Positions 8,247 through 16,360 are shown, counted from the first letter of the stretch. The stretch: DNA of 41,273 bases from an uncultured Clostridia bacterium (GCA_937898195.1 CALEJD010000069.1:1-41273); one strand, 5' to 3'. Numbers and translations: made by a program. Notes: generated by a model not told the origin, from the sequence alone.

Positions 8247-9189
8247 GAAAAATTACTCATCTACAAATACAATCAACACAATCAGTGATGACGATATGGT
8301 ACTCATCAACAGTTTTGCTCTGCGTGAACTCTCAAAAGATGAGATTTTCTCTTTTAGTGTAATTCTTTGTGACAATGATATTGACCGTGATTTTGAGCGG
8401 TTCAGTGAAGAGTCACTTAAAACACTCGAAAAACTTTTCGTTGGTAAAACAGGAATTTTAAATCACAGTATGAAAAGTGAAGACCAGTCTTGCAGAACAT
8501 ACAAAACAGAGCTTATTACAGATTCTTCAAAGAAAACTGTTGACGGCAAGCCTTACACATATCTCAAGGCGTGGTGTTACACCATTCGCAGTGATAAAAA
8601 TGATGCTCTTATCCGTGATATTGAAAGTGGAATCAAAAAAGAAGTAAGTATCAGTTGTTCTTCATCTTCAAGAATTTGTTCAATCTGTGGTGAATCCCAT
8701 TGTAATCACATTGCGGGAAGAAAATATAACGGCAAAAGATGTGTCAAGACAATTGACGGTATCACTGATGCTTATGAATGGTCTTTTGTAGCAGTACCAG
8801 CTCAAAGAAAAGCGGGTGTTACAAAGTCCTATGACAAGGAGAAATCTATGGAAAATATTTTAAAATCAATCAAAGAAGAGAATCAGGTAACTTTGAAAAG
8901 TTCTGAACTCAAAAAGCTTTCAGATTATATTGATTCTCTTGAAGCAAAGGGAGTGGACGGCGAAAAATATCGTGCATCTCTTTGTGAAAAGGCAAAAAAG
9001 GGCTTTGCTCTCGCTTTGCCTTCATTAAATCAGGAATGTGTTGACGAAATCGTCAATACTCTTTCTTCTAACGAGCTTGAAAATCTTTGCAAGGCTCTTA
9101 AAAAAGAAAGCGCAAAGGTTGTTCCGACATCTCAATTCTATAAAGAAGAAAAAACAGAAAACAATCAAAACAGTCAGTTTAAATTTTAA
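8239..9189 (+). CDS. Phage prohead protease / scaffold-like protein (XkdF-like)
   Basis: A 316-residue protein between portal and capsid, the place of the prohead maturation protease in PBSX-type clusters (XkdF). The N-terminal about 195 residues contain DRDFERFSEESL, a conserved-looking GILNHS with His75, and a SISCSSSS stretch. A Cys/His knuckle follows, CSICGESHCNH (147-157), plausibly zinc-binding. The C-terminal about 115 residues are charged and helical, like a fused scaffold (delta) domain. ATG 8239 with GGGAGG 8 bases upstream is preferred over GTG 8230. The protease assignment is by position and general pattern; the catalytic triad is not proven. Confidence 0.68.
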   Translation: MIKKNYSSTNTINTISDDDMVLINSFALRELSKDEIFSFSVILCDNDIDRDFERFSEESLKTLEKLFVGKTGILNHSMKSEDQSCRTYKTELITDSSKKTVDGKPYTYLKAWCYTIRSDKNDALIRDIESGIKKEVSISCSSSSRICSICGESHCNHIAGRKYNGKRCVKTIDGITDAYEWSFVAVPAQRKAGVTKSYDKEKSMENILKSIKEENQVTLKSSELKKLSDYIDSLEAKGVDGEKYRASLCEKAKKGFALALPSLNQECVDEIVNTLSSNELENLCKALKKESAKVVPTSQFYKEEKTENNQNSQFKF

Positions 9190-9201
9190 GGAGGTTTTAT
9201 A

Positions 9202-10212
9202 ATGGCTAATTTTGAAACAATTAAACTTGATAAAGGACTTTATCACACATCTAAGGGATTTCTTAACGAACTTGAAAGCATTGACCCATCAGAAAACTAC
9301 AAAGGCACTTCACTTGAGGGTCTTGACGCATTTGAACGTCAGTTAAAGCGTTTTGATATTAAGGTAAAGGGTGCAAACAGCGACACAATCGACAAATTCT
9401 TCGCAACAACAGATTCAGCAGCACTTTTCCCTGAATATGTTTCTCGTGCTGTTCGTCAAGGTGCAGAAGAGGCTGACACTCTTGATTCACTTGTTGCAAC
9501 AAAGACTAATATCAACAGCTATGATTACAGAAGTCTTGTGTCAGATATGACTGGCGATGCAAAGAAACTTGTTGAAGTTGGAGAAGGCGCACAGATTCCT
9601 GAAACCACAATCAGTGTTCAGTCAAATCTTATCAGACTCAAAAAATATGGCAGAATGCTCTCTGCATCTTATGAGGCACTTCGTTTTCAGAAAATTGACC
9701 TTTTCACAATCACACTTCGTCAGATTGGCGCTTATATTGCACGAACACAGTTTGATGATGCTGTTACCACTATTATTTTGGGTGACGAAAACATTGAAGC
9801 TCTTTCACCAATCACACCAAAAGATGCAGCTAATGGTTTATGTTATGCAGACCTTGTAAATCTCTGGCAAGAACTTGCACCTTATGAAATGAATGCTATT
9901 GTTGTTAACAAAGCTCTTGCATCAAAAATTCTCTTGATGCCTGAACTTCGCGATGCGAATGCAGGTCTCAATTTCCATGGCACAGGCAAATTGTTGACTC
10001 CACTCGGTGCAAAACTTGTTGTTTCAAATGCATTAGGCAATGACGTAGTTGGTGTTGATAAGAATTATGCCCTTGAGTTTATTACAGCAGGTGGCGTTCA
10101 GACAGAATTTGATAAACTTATTGACCGTCAGCTTGAACGCGTTGCAATTACACAGATTTCAGGTTTTGCAAGAATCTTTGCCGACGCTGCAACTTGTGTT
10201 TCTTTTTTATAA
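9202..10212 (+). CDS. Major capsid protein (HK97-fold type)
   Basis: A 336-residue shell subunit. Supporting features are its place after the protease gene, its size, an N-terminal region of about 60 residues that could be removed at maturation, and the segment ALFPEYVSRAVRQGAEE, followed by a capsid-like core (VEVGEGAQIPETTISV, RLKKYGRMLSASYEAL). It ends with a hydrophobic strand. The strongest ribosome-binding site of the operon (AAGGAGGT) precedes ATG 9202, as expected for the most abundant structural protein. Frame and length are intact. Confidence 0.87.
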   Translation: MANFETIKLDKGLYHTSKGFLNELESIDPSENYKGTSLEGLDAFERQLKRFDIKVKGANSDTIDKFFATTDSAALFPEYVSRAVRQGAEEADTLDSLVATKTNINSYDYRSLVSDMTGDAKKLVEVGEGAQIPETTISVQSNLIRLKKYGRMLSASYEALRFQKIDLFTITLRQIGAYIARTQFDDAVTTIILGDENIEALSPITPKDAANGLCYADLVNLWQELAPYEMNAIVVNKALASKILLMPELRDANAGLNFHGTGKLLTPLGAKLVVSNALGNDVVGVDKNYALEFITAGGVQTEFDKLIDRQLERVAITQISGFARIFADAATCVSFL

Positions 10213-10224
10213 GGAGTGGTTTCC

Positions 10225-10590
10225 TTGATTGATACAGCAATTGTATTAGATGCAATCTATAATTCAGAATTAATTGCAGAAACTGAATTTCAAAAAATTG
10301 AGCCTTATTGTCAGGCGACTTGTGAACAATTATCACAAAGACTTAAAAGCGAAGACTATGCTGATGTTTCTGCAGTAATTATGGCTTGTGTTGGAGTAAC
10401 TCTTTATAATTTCTTGCTTGCTAACGGCACAATTGATGATTTTTCATCTTTTAAAGCAGGTGATGTTACTGTTACACAAAATCGTCAATCAAGAATTGAA
10501 AATGCATCAAAATTCAAAGATGAAGTTCTTATCTGCGCATCATCATATCTAACAGATATTGATTTTATCTTTAAGGCGGTGGAAGTTTGA
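10225..10590 (+). CDS. Head-tail connector protein (gp6-like)
   Basis: A 121-residue mostly helical protein directly after the capsid gene, the position of the adaptor ring that attaches under the portal in siphophages and myophages. It has a helical core (FQKIEPYCQATCEQLSQRL, VIMACVGVTLYNFLL) and a C-terminal helix. TTG 10225 is chosen: AAGGAG ends 8 bases before it, while the in-frame GTG at 10216 overlaps that ribosome-binding site. The stop overlaps the next gene's TTG (TTGA). Connector role inferred from order, size and helical content. Confidence 0.6.
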   Translation: MIDTAIVLDAIYNSELIAETEFQKIEPYCQATCEQLSQRLKSEDYADVSAVIMACVGVTLYNFLLANGTIDDFSSFKAGDVTVTQNRQSRIENASKFKDEVLICASSYLTDIDFIFKAVEV

Positions 10591-10934
10591 ATATAGATAA
10601 AATTATTCAAAGCTTTGGCGCATCGGTTTATATTAAAAATGACGATGATTGGAGTTCACCGCTTTTCAACGCGTTCATCCAACCACTTCGTTATAAAAAT
10701 AAACTTTATATGACTGGCGACTTCACACCTATTGGCAAAAACACTCACGATGTTTATCTTTATATAGGTCCTAAAAATCACGACCTTACAAATCTCGATG
10801 CTTCATATAGGATTTTTGATGCAAATAACAACTCTTACATAATTGACCGAGCAGAAAAAGTCACGTTTAAAAATGAAGTGGTCTATATCTGGGCAATTAT
10901 TAGAAAAGTAACGGAGGTAAGAAATGGATATTAG
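10587..10934 (+). CDS. Head-closure / head-tail joining protein (putative)
   Basis: A 115-residue beta-rich protein, coupled to the previous gene by a 4-base TTGA overlap and overlapping the next by 11 bases. It has alternating strands such as FNAFIQPLRYKNKLYM, VYLYIGPK and SYIIDRAEKVTFKNEVVYIW, the pattern of small beta-barrel head-completion proteins (SPP1 gp16-like, PBSX XkdH-like). GGCGGTGG lies just before TTG 10587; no nearer ATG exists. Function inferred from position and predicted fold only. Confidence 0.5.
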   Translation: MNIDKIIQSFGASVYIKNDDDWSSPLFNAFIQPLRYKNKLYMTGDFTPIGKNTHDVYLYIGPKNHDLTNLDASYRIFDANNNSYIIDRAEKVTFKNEVVYIWAIIRKVTEVRNGY

Positions 10935-11355
10935 TGGAAATTCGGCACAAGAAATGGTTAGTCGTCTCAGTAAAGAGGGTCAATTCAGTGACCTTAATTT
11001 CGTTGTTGCTTATGAAAACGAAATCAAACCCACTCCCCTTGACAAACCCATTGTAGCAGTTTCAGTTAAAAGCTGTGAAATTGGTGATAGAAATAACACC
11101 ACACTTGAAACAGGTGAAATTGTTGATGTTGATACCAGAAACATAAATTTAACTTTAAGCGTCGATATCTATTTGCCATATTCAAAAGGTGGTAGCGAAG
11201 GACACAAGATTTTTGACAGAATTGCAATCTTTTTGTTATATACAGAAAAGCTTCCAATCACGAAAGCAATTTGCTATGATGCTGATTACGACTCAACCTG
11301 TCAAGCAATTATTTTGCGCACACAATTTACTTTTTCAAGTATAATGCCAACATAA
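10924..11355 (+). CDS. Neck or tail-completion-like phage protein (putative)
   Basis: A 143-residue protein, last gene of the head operon, preceded by ACGGAGGT. It reads as an alpha/beta protein with a helical N-terminus (SAQEMVSRLSKEG) and several strands (KPIVAVSVKSCEIG, NINLTLSVDIYLPY, QAIILRTQFTFSS). The slot is that of connector or tail-terminator proteins in PBSX-like clusters. I do not recognise a specific family. It matters because it ends the operon: a terminator lies 6 bases past its stop and no tail gene follows. Confidence 0.5.
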   Translation: MDISGNSAQEMVSRLSKEGQFSDLNFVVAYENEIKPTPLDKPIVAVSVKSCEIGDRNNTTLETGEIVDVDTRNINLTLSVDIYLPYSKGGSEGHKIFDRIAIFLLYTEKLPITKAICYDADYDSTCQAIILRTQFTFSSIMPT

Positions 11356-11360
11356 AAAAA

Positions 11361-11397
11361 GCCCGTCGGGGAAAATCCTCGGCGGGTATTTTTTTGC
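11361..11397 (+). terminator. Strong intrinsic terminator closing the phage-head operon
   Basis: GC-rich 10-pair stem (11362-11371 with 11377-11386, two G-U pairs), 5-base loop and a T-rich run (TATTTTTTT). It begins 6 bases after the last head gene. Confidence 0.9.
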
Positions 11398-11402
11398 TTT
11401 TG

Positions 11403-11601
11403 TCGATATGTTGAATAATTTCAACTCGATATTTTTACTTCGTAAAATCGATATGTTTTCGCTAACGCTCAAACTCGATATGATACAAATCCTTGTTCAC
11501 GAAGTGAACATATCGAGTGTGATAACACATATCGAGTGACTTGTCGCATATCAAAAATCCTGCAAAGGATTTATATCGATGTCAAGTGCTCGGCACTTGA
11601 C
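11403..11601. repeat. Intergenic cluster of short hairpins separated by TCGATAT motifs
   Basis: Four direct TCGATAT copies (11403, 11426, 11448, 11475) and three inverted ATATCGA copies (11510, 11529, 11573), with a degenerate copy at 11547. Between them lie small stem-loops: GTTGAA/TTCAAC (11410-11425), TTTTAC/GTAAAA (11433-11447), TGTTCAC/GTGAACA (11494-11510), TGTG/CACA (11518-11529), AAATCCT/AGGATTT, and a 9-pair GTCAAGTGC/GCACTTGAC (11581-11601). CTCGATATG (11474-11482) and CATATCGAG (11509-11517) form an outer stem. No ORF is evident. It may be a repetitive element or structured 3' RNA. Confidence 0.75.
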
Positions 11602-11603
11602 AA

Positions 11604-13082
11604 TTAGTCAGCATTTTCTTCTTCGATTTTATCAACAATTTCTTGTGGAATTGCTTCGCCGTGTTTAACAAAGAGAATACAAGCGATACTCAAGATAAAC
11701 ATAATTGGGCTATAAACGAAGAGTGAAAGATATGTGCCTGTAAGCATTCTAACAACACCATAAACGATTGGAGAAGCAATCTGTGCTGAGAATGTTGCTG
11801 TGTAGTAGTAACCTGTGAATGTACCAACCTTGTCGATACCACCGATTTCAAGAACAAGTGGCAATGTGTTAACTGTGATGAACATATTAGCAGCACCACC
11901 AAGGATGAGTGCAAGCCAGATAATTGCCATACTGCGTGTAAATACATAAAGAAGGAACACAGCCATAAATACTACAAGACCGATAAGAATTGTCTTTTTA
12001 CGGCCAATCTTTTTACCCATTTTACCTGCAGGGATTGCAGCAGCAGCAGAGCAAACAGCAAACAATGTTGTCATAATTGTTGCTTCACCTGTGCTCTTGC
12101 CAAGAACTTCAGCAGCAAAGAGTGCGAAGAATGTTGTAATAGCGTTTGTACCGCAGAAAAGGAAGAACAATCCGCCAAGCATAAAGATAAGACTCTTTCT
12201 TTCGCCCTTTGAAAGTTTTTCTGCTTTTCTTGCAGCTTTTTCAGCCTTTTTAGCTGCTTTTTCATCTGCTGCCTGATTATTTGCAGCGACTTCTTCAAGG
12301 CTTGATGGCTCGTGAACGAATACACGAACAACAAGCATACCAATAACCATAACGATAGCGCCGAGAAGGAATACATAAGGGAAACTTGTCTGCTGTTCAT
12401 TTTCAGCAGTAACCTTAACGCCTGTTACAAGAAGATAGATAGCACTTACAAGTGTACCTGCTACCATACCAAGAACAGAGCCAACGCCACCCATAAGGTT
12501 GATGATAGCGTTACCTTCTGAACGAAGATGTGGTGGTGTGAGTGCAGGCATCAATGCAACTGCAGGAGCACGCCAGAGTGACATTGAGAAAACAAAAAGG
12601 ATGATAAAGAGCATTGTTACAGGAAGAGTTGACTTCAATGCAACCCAAGGGATAACAGCAAAGAGAACTGCTGAAATTGGAGCACCGTAAACAATGAAAG
12701 GACGGCGTTTGCCGAGCTTTGAACGGCAACGGTCTGAAAGCTTGCCGAATGTTGGCTGGAAGATAACACCGAAGATGTTGTCGAATGTCATAATAACACC
12801 GATAAACAATGGAACAAGTGTAATCCCACCACCTGCTGTGTTAACGTCCTGACCCTGTGTTTTTGCAAATTCAGCAAGAACAGGAAAAGCCTCATTCAAC
12901 TTTGCACTGAGGTTTGTGATGAAAACTGATTCTGTAAGCAATCTGTTAAGAATCTTTGTGATATATGGGTCATAAATTGCCCATGCAATTGATGTTGTGA
13001 GAAAAGCGAAACCTGTAAGTATGGTATGCCATGTATGAAGTTTACCATTTTTCTCACAGAAAAGTTCTGTTCTGTTACTCAT
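11604..13082 (-). CDS. MFS transporter, SLC45/GPH-like sugar carrier
   Basis: A 492-residue integral membrane protein with about 12 predicted helices. The segment FQPTFGKLSDRCRSKLGKRRPFI between helices 2 and 3 is the signature loop of SLC45/GPH-type sugar:cation carriers. A central cytoplasmic loop is Lys/Ala-rich (AANNQAADEKAAKKAEKAARKAEKL in part). It probably imports a disaccharide or glycoside with protons or sodium; the substrate cannot be told. ATG 13082 is preferred to the earlier in-frame start at 13118 because AGGAGG lies directly upstream. It stands alone and converges on the phage-head operon across the hairpin cluster. Confidence 0.85.
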   Translation of the reverse strand: MSNRTELFCEKNGKLHTWHTILTGFAFLTTSIAWAIYDPYITKILNRLLTESVFITNLSAKLNEAFPVLAEFAKTQGQDVNTAGGGITLVPLFIGVIMTFDNIFGVIFQPTFGKLSDRCRSKLGKRRPFIVYGAPISAVLFAVIPWVALKSTLPVTMLFIILFVFSMSLWRAPAVALMPALTPPHLRSEGNAIINLMGGVGSVLGMVAGTLVSAIYLLVTGVKVTAENEQQTSFPYVFLLGAIVMVIGMLVVRVFVHEPSSLEEVAANNQAADEKAAKKAEKAARKAEKLSKGERKSLIFMLGGLFFLFCGTNAITTFFALFAAEVLGKSTGEATIMTTLFAVCSAAAAIPAGKMGKKIGRKKTILIGLVVFMAVFLLYVFTRSMAIIWLALILGGAANMFITVNTLPLVLEIGGIDKVGTFTGYYYTATFSAQIASPIVYGVVRMLTGTYLSLFVYSPIMFILSIACILFVKHGEAIPQEIVDKIEEENAD

Positions 13083-13199
13083 AATTTTTCCTCCTGGAAT
13101 TAATCCAAAATTAGACACATTAATTATACTATATCTTAATTAAAATAGAAATATGTAAAAGGACTAAAATTAAAAAAATTTTTTGTATAGTGTGTTGAA

Positions 13200-13217
13200 G
13201 AAAACGTTTGCGTTTTC
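13200..13217. repeat. Short inverted repeat upstream of the tRNA promoter
   Basis: Perfect 7-base arms GAAAACG and CGTTTTC around a TTTG loop, ending one base before the -35 box of the tRNA-Thr promoter. It may be an operator-like site; there is no other support. Confidence 0.4.
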
Positions 13218-13218
13218 C

Positions 13219-13247
13219 TTGACAAACCAAATAAACGACTGTATAAT
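13219..13247 (+). promoter_or_regulatory. Consensus promoter of tRNA-Thr
   Basis: TTGACA (13219-13224), 17-base spacer and TATAAT (13242-13247): a full match to the sigma-A consensus, 20 bases upstream of the mature tRNA. Confidence 0.92.
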
Positions 13248-13267
13248 TACACTTGCATTTTAAATGT

Positions 13268-13343
13268 GCTGCTATGGCTCAGGTGGTAGAGCACGTCCTT
13301 GGTAAGGACGAGGTCACCGGTTCGAGTCCGGTTAGCAGCTCCA
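13268..13343 (+). tRNA. trnT: tRNA-Thr (anticodon GGT)
   Basis: 76-base cloverleaf. The acceptor stem GCTGCTA pairs with TAGCAGC. The D-arm is GGCTC..GAGC, the anticodon stem CGTCC/GGACG holds GGT, and the T-arm is ACCGG-TTCGAGT-CCGGT. Discriminator U and CCA are encoded. It decodes ACC/ACU threonine codons. It has its own promoter and terminator, a single-gene unit. Confidence 0.97.
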
Positions 13344-13348
13344 AAAAC

Positions 13349-13382
13349 AAAGGCACTTCAAAAGAAGTGCCTTTGTTTTTTA
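13349..13382 (+). terminator. Terminator after tRNA-Thr
   Basis: Perfect 11-base stem (13349-13359 with 13364-13374), AAAA loop and a T-rich tract. The opposing gene ends at 13398, so it may act both ways. Confidence 0.9.
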
Positions 13383-13397
13383 TTTCTATAAATATAT

Positions 13398-13919
13398 TTA
13401 AACATTGGGATTCAATGTAACAAATCCATGTTCATCTGTTTCTGCAACGGCATTTTCAAGCCATTCTTCTGCAATGATGCCATCCATATATAACCCAACA
13501 ACTTCAACATTACCGTTATATACTTTAATAACAATGTATGCTGATTCCTCATTCACTCTGAAAGCACTAACATTTGTGCTTGTTGGAAAATCAGTGAATT
13601 TTGCCTTATTCTCCATAGTTATGCGAATATAATCAGAATTTTTAGGCTTTGCATCTTGGATAGTTGACAAATTAGCATAGCCTTCTTCATCTTCTTCCAT
13701 CACAGCATAATGGCCTATTCTGTATAAGTTGTAATCATAAAACCTATATTCGACTAATCCGTCATTAACGCTTTGAACATAAACTTTTATTCTAAATTCT
13801 TTTCCATATTCTTGTAAATTGTCTTCAACATTATTGCCGAAAGCAATCATACCTACTGGCACAAACAACTGAACAAGAATAGAAACAATCATAATCGGTA
13901 GCATTAATTTTTTAAGCAT
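13398..13919 (-). CDS. Membrane-anchored GDYXXLXY-like protein
   Basis: A 173-residue protein with one N-terminal hydrophobic segment (about residues 5-28, LMLPIMIVSILVQLFVPVGMI) and a beta-rich exported domain. The order of elements resembles the GDYXXLXY family: strand, degenerate GHYAVM motif, tyrosine-rich strands. That family commonly sits next to DUF2157-type membrane proteins, and here the neighbour is a multi-helix membrane protein. The key motif is degenerate (GHY instead of GDY), so the assignment is tentative. ATG 13919 (AGGGAGG 8 bases upstream) is preferred to GTG 13928. It overlaps the upstream gene by 8 bases. Function unknown. Confidence 0.55.
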   Translation of the reverse strand: MLKKLMLPIMIVSILVQLFVPVGMIAFGNNVEDNLQEYGKEFRIKVYVQSVNDGLVEYRFYDYNLYRIGHYAVMEEDEEGYANLSTIQDAKPKNSDYIRITMENKAKFTDFPTSTNVSAFRVNEESAYIVIKVYNGNVEVVGLYMDGIIAEEWLENAVAETDEHGFVTLNPNV

Positions 13920-15342
13920 CTGTGCCACCTCCCTGTTCTTTTAGGGATTTTTTTATGGAAAGCATCTTCCAATTAATACCGATGAGCACCGCACCAAATA
14001 GCAATAATAGTATTCCCAAAGCAAAAACATTGCCATCTGTAAAGTTTAAATAAATGCTCATAATTTGAAGAAAGACTGTTAATATACCTACATTAACTAC
14101 TATCAGACGTACTGTTTTAACTCCCTCATAAACAATCATTCCGCCAAAAGTTATTGTTAATAATCCAACAATAAAAATCGCCATAGAGTTATATCCAACA
14201 ACACCAACAACAAAAGTTGATATAATCACTGCAACCGGCAAAGCTACTGTTATAATTCTTTGCAAATTATATTCAAAATCTTCTCTTTTAATAATAACAG
14301 CTATAACAGGTGCACCAACACAAATTAAAATCGTAATGATAAATGGAATTAGCTCACCTTCAATGGTCGGTGCATCCGCAATCGTCCCCATTGAAACGGA
14401 TAGCATTGCAAAGCAAATACCAAATAGCGAAACTGGTTTATATGGCAATGAAAATGGAGCATCTTCAGGTGTTGCCACAAACATACAAATAAAATATGCC
14501 AAAACAAATATCAACATCGTTGATACAGAATTTGAAAGCAAACCACTTTGTATTCCTGCAGATGTATATATACTAACTAACGGGATTGATGCAATAACAG
14601 TAATCCATTGAACGTATTTACTTCTTCCGTCTTCTTTGTTTTTTGCAATATAATAAGCAAATGCTATACCAATTGCAAACAAAGGTGCTGAAAAAAGTAT
14701 ACCCTCTAAATTTCCGATAGCAGAAATATGCAATGACATATAATAATAGAATATCAGCGGTGCGACTGAATTAAAAATATACATAATCGGAATTATGAGA
14801 ATTGAATCAATTATGAGATAATCCGTGTAAACCCAACTTATGTCATAAATGTAATCTATTAACGCGATTGAGGATACCACACCTATTGTCCAGATAACTG
14901 ACGCACATTCTCGCCATATAAGATTATCTTTTTTCTTGCAATATGTGAAAATCGCGAATGCCTGACCCATAAGTATGGGCACAAATGAAAAGACAGTTTT
15001 CAGAGTCAACGAGAAATCCTGCCAGAAACCGAAAAACACAAGTGCAATTCCCACCGCAACAAAAAGCGAGCCGATTATTGCAAGAATAATTTTAATTCGG
15101 TTTTTCTCTTTGGTTTTGTCCGCTGATTTTATAATTTCTTTTTTTGCACCATAAATCAACTCTTCAATCTCAACCTCGAATGCTTCTGCAAGACTTTGAA
15201 GAGCCTCTATATCGGGTTTGGTTTTATCATTCTCCCAATTTGAAATTGCTTGTCGGGTAACATGGATTTTTTCTGCAAGAGCATCTTGAGTCATATTCTT
15301 TTCTGCTCTTAATTTTTTAATATTTTTTGAAATCTTAGGCAT
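13912..15342 (-). CDS. XRE-type HTH fused to a multi-helix membrane domain
   Basis: A 476-residue protein. Residues 1-65 are a cro/C1-type HTH (IKKLRAEKNMTQDALAEKIHVTRQAISNWEND) of the kind that binds operators. After a charged linker there are about twelve membrane helices (about 83-460), in a pattern like DUF2157/DUF4401 proteins. A DNA-binding head tethered to the membrane suggests one-component signalling. The exported GDYXXLXY-like protein is co-translated downstream. The start is the ATG after AAAGGAGGCG. Possible targets include its own promoter; no operator is evident. HTH call firm; membrane-domain family tentative. Confidence 0.75.
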   Translation of the reverse strand: MPKISKNIKKLRAEKNMTQDALAEKIHVTRQAISNWENDKTKPDIEALQSLAEAFEVEIEELIYGAKKEIIKSADKTKEKNRIKIILAIIGSLFVAVGIALVFFGFWQDFSLTLKTVFSFVPILMGQAFAIFTYCKKKDNLIWRECASVIWTIGVVSSIALIDYIYDISWVYTDYLIIDSILIIPIMYIFNSVAPLIFYYYMSLHISAIGNLEGILFSAPLFAIGIAFAYYIAKNKEDGRSKYVQWITVIASIPLVSIYTSAGIQSGLLSNSVSTMLIFVLAYFICMFVATPEDAPFSLPYKPVSLFGICFAMLSVSMGTIADAPTIEGELIPFIITILICVGAPVIAVIIKREDFEYNLQRIITVALPVAVIISTFVVGVVGYNSMAIFIVGLLTITFGGMIVYEGVKTVRLIVVNVGILTVFLQIMSIYLNFTDGNVFALGILLLLFGAVLIGINWKMLSIKKSLKEQGGGTDA

Positions 15343-15416
15343 TTTCTCGCCTCCTTTTCAGCTTCATTATTACATAATATTATGAAAAAGTCACGCAATA
15401 ATCTGTTGCAATTAAA

Positions 15417-15444
15417 AAATCTCAGTCAATTTTGACTGAGATTT
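15417..15444 (-). terminator. Terminator of the lipid kinase gene
   Basis: Perfect 13-base stem (15417-15429 with 15432-15444) with a tight TT turn. Minus-strand transcripts leave it on an A/U-rich U-tract. It lies 8 bases past the kinase stop. Confidence 0.85.
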
Positions 15445-15451
15445 CTCTTTT

Positions 15452-16360
15452 TTACATATTCAAAAACTCTGAATTCTTTGGCACAACAAATGTGATTGCG
15501 CTTTCTAAAAGTTTAAACTCTCTTTCAGTTACATAAGCACATTCGCCGTCCACATTAACTGCAGCTGGGTTACGGCTCTCAATTTTAACTTTTTTGCAAT
15601 GACGAAAAGTTGTAATATCAAGGTCTAAATGCTCACCATTTTTATAAACGCTGATAAGTGGCAAAAGCTTTATTGGACTTCTATCACTTTTCACCATAAC
15701 GCAGTCAATAAATCCGTCATTGGGCATTGCATTTGGCGCTGCTTTGTAGCCACCACCATACCAACGGGAATTGCCGATATAGCAGAAAAGATAATCATCT
15801 TCAAAAACTTCGCTATCATCAATGGTGATTTTAAATTGATTTTTTGTTTTACCTTTTGCGATACAACCGAGTGCCGCAAGTGTATATGCCAATTCACCAT
15901 TTACAGCGGGAAGTTTTTTATAAGAAATCTGTCTTATGCAGATTTCAGAATCAAGTCCCATTGCACATTCGTTAATAGCAACTGCACCGTCTGTTTCAAT
16001 AAGGTCAAGTTTCATTGGTATTCCATTCACATGGTCATCAAGATTTATATTTTTACCGAATAATCTGCAAAAATCATTGCCTGAACCCAAAGGAATGTTT
16101 GCAACCTGACAGTTAGGATATTTATAACATCCGTTGACAACCTCGTAGAGAGTTCCGTCGCCACCACAAGAATAGAATCGGATTTCTTCGCCTGTTTTTG
16201 CCTTTTCTTCAACAAAGCGCAGACCATCACGACTTGCTTTTGTCACATAGATTTCTGCATCAAGGTTATTCTCTTTGATATAATTTTCAATTGTTGCGAT
16301 ATAAGCATTAACTGCCTTGCCTTTTCCTGCAACGGGATTCACAATAAAAACGTGTTTCAC
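15452..16360 (-). CDS. Diacylglycerol/lipid kinase family protein
   Basis: A 302-residue cytosolic lipid kinase (DagK/YegS/BmrU family) that phosphorylates diacylglycerol or a related lipid from ATP. The N-terminal nucleotide-binding motif is FIVNPVAGKGK (5-15). The catalytic-domain motif GGDGTLYEVVNG follows, then PLGSGNDFCR. The C-terminal half is the beta-sandwich typical of the family, with NVDGE. Length is normal. It begins 9 bases after the methyltransferase gene, so the two share a transcript ending at the 15417 hairpin. The exact lipid substrate cannot be deduced. Confidence 0.9.
   Translation of the reverse strand: MKHVFIVNPVAGKGKAVNAYIATIENYIKENNLDAEIYVTKASRDGLRFVEEKAKTGEEIRFYSCGGDGTLYEVVNGCYKYPNCQVANIPLGSGNDFCRLFGKNINLDDHVNGIPMKLDLIETDGAVAINECAMGLDSEICIRQISYKKLPAVNGELAYTLAALGCIAKGKTKNQFKITIDDSEVFEDDYLFCYIGNSRWYGGGYKAAPNAMPNDGFIDCVMVKSDRSPIKLLPLISVYKNGEHLDLDITTFRHCKKVKIESRNPAAVNVDGECAYVTEREFKLLESAITFVVPKNSEFLNM

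Noticed and set aside
11403..11601. CRISPR array
   Set aside because: The interspersed motif is only 7 bases, changes orientation, and the intervals are themselves palindromes of differing length; no cas genes.
12071..12400. Alternative-frame ORFs inside the SLC45-like carrier gene
   Set aside because: They overlap a clear 12-helix transporter in another frame and lack start signals.
13268..13343. tRNA-Thr as the attachment site of the phage-head operon
   Set aside because: The MFS gene and hairpin cluster lie between, there is no integrase, and I see no duplicated tRNA 3' end near 5200 or 11400.
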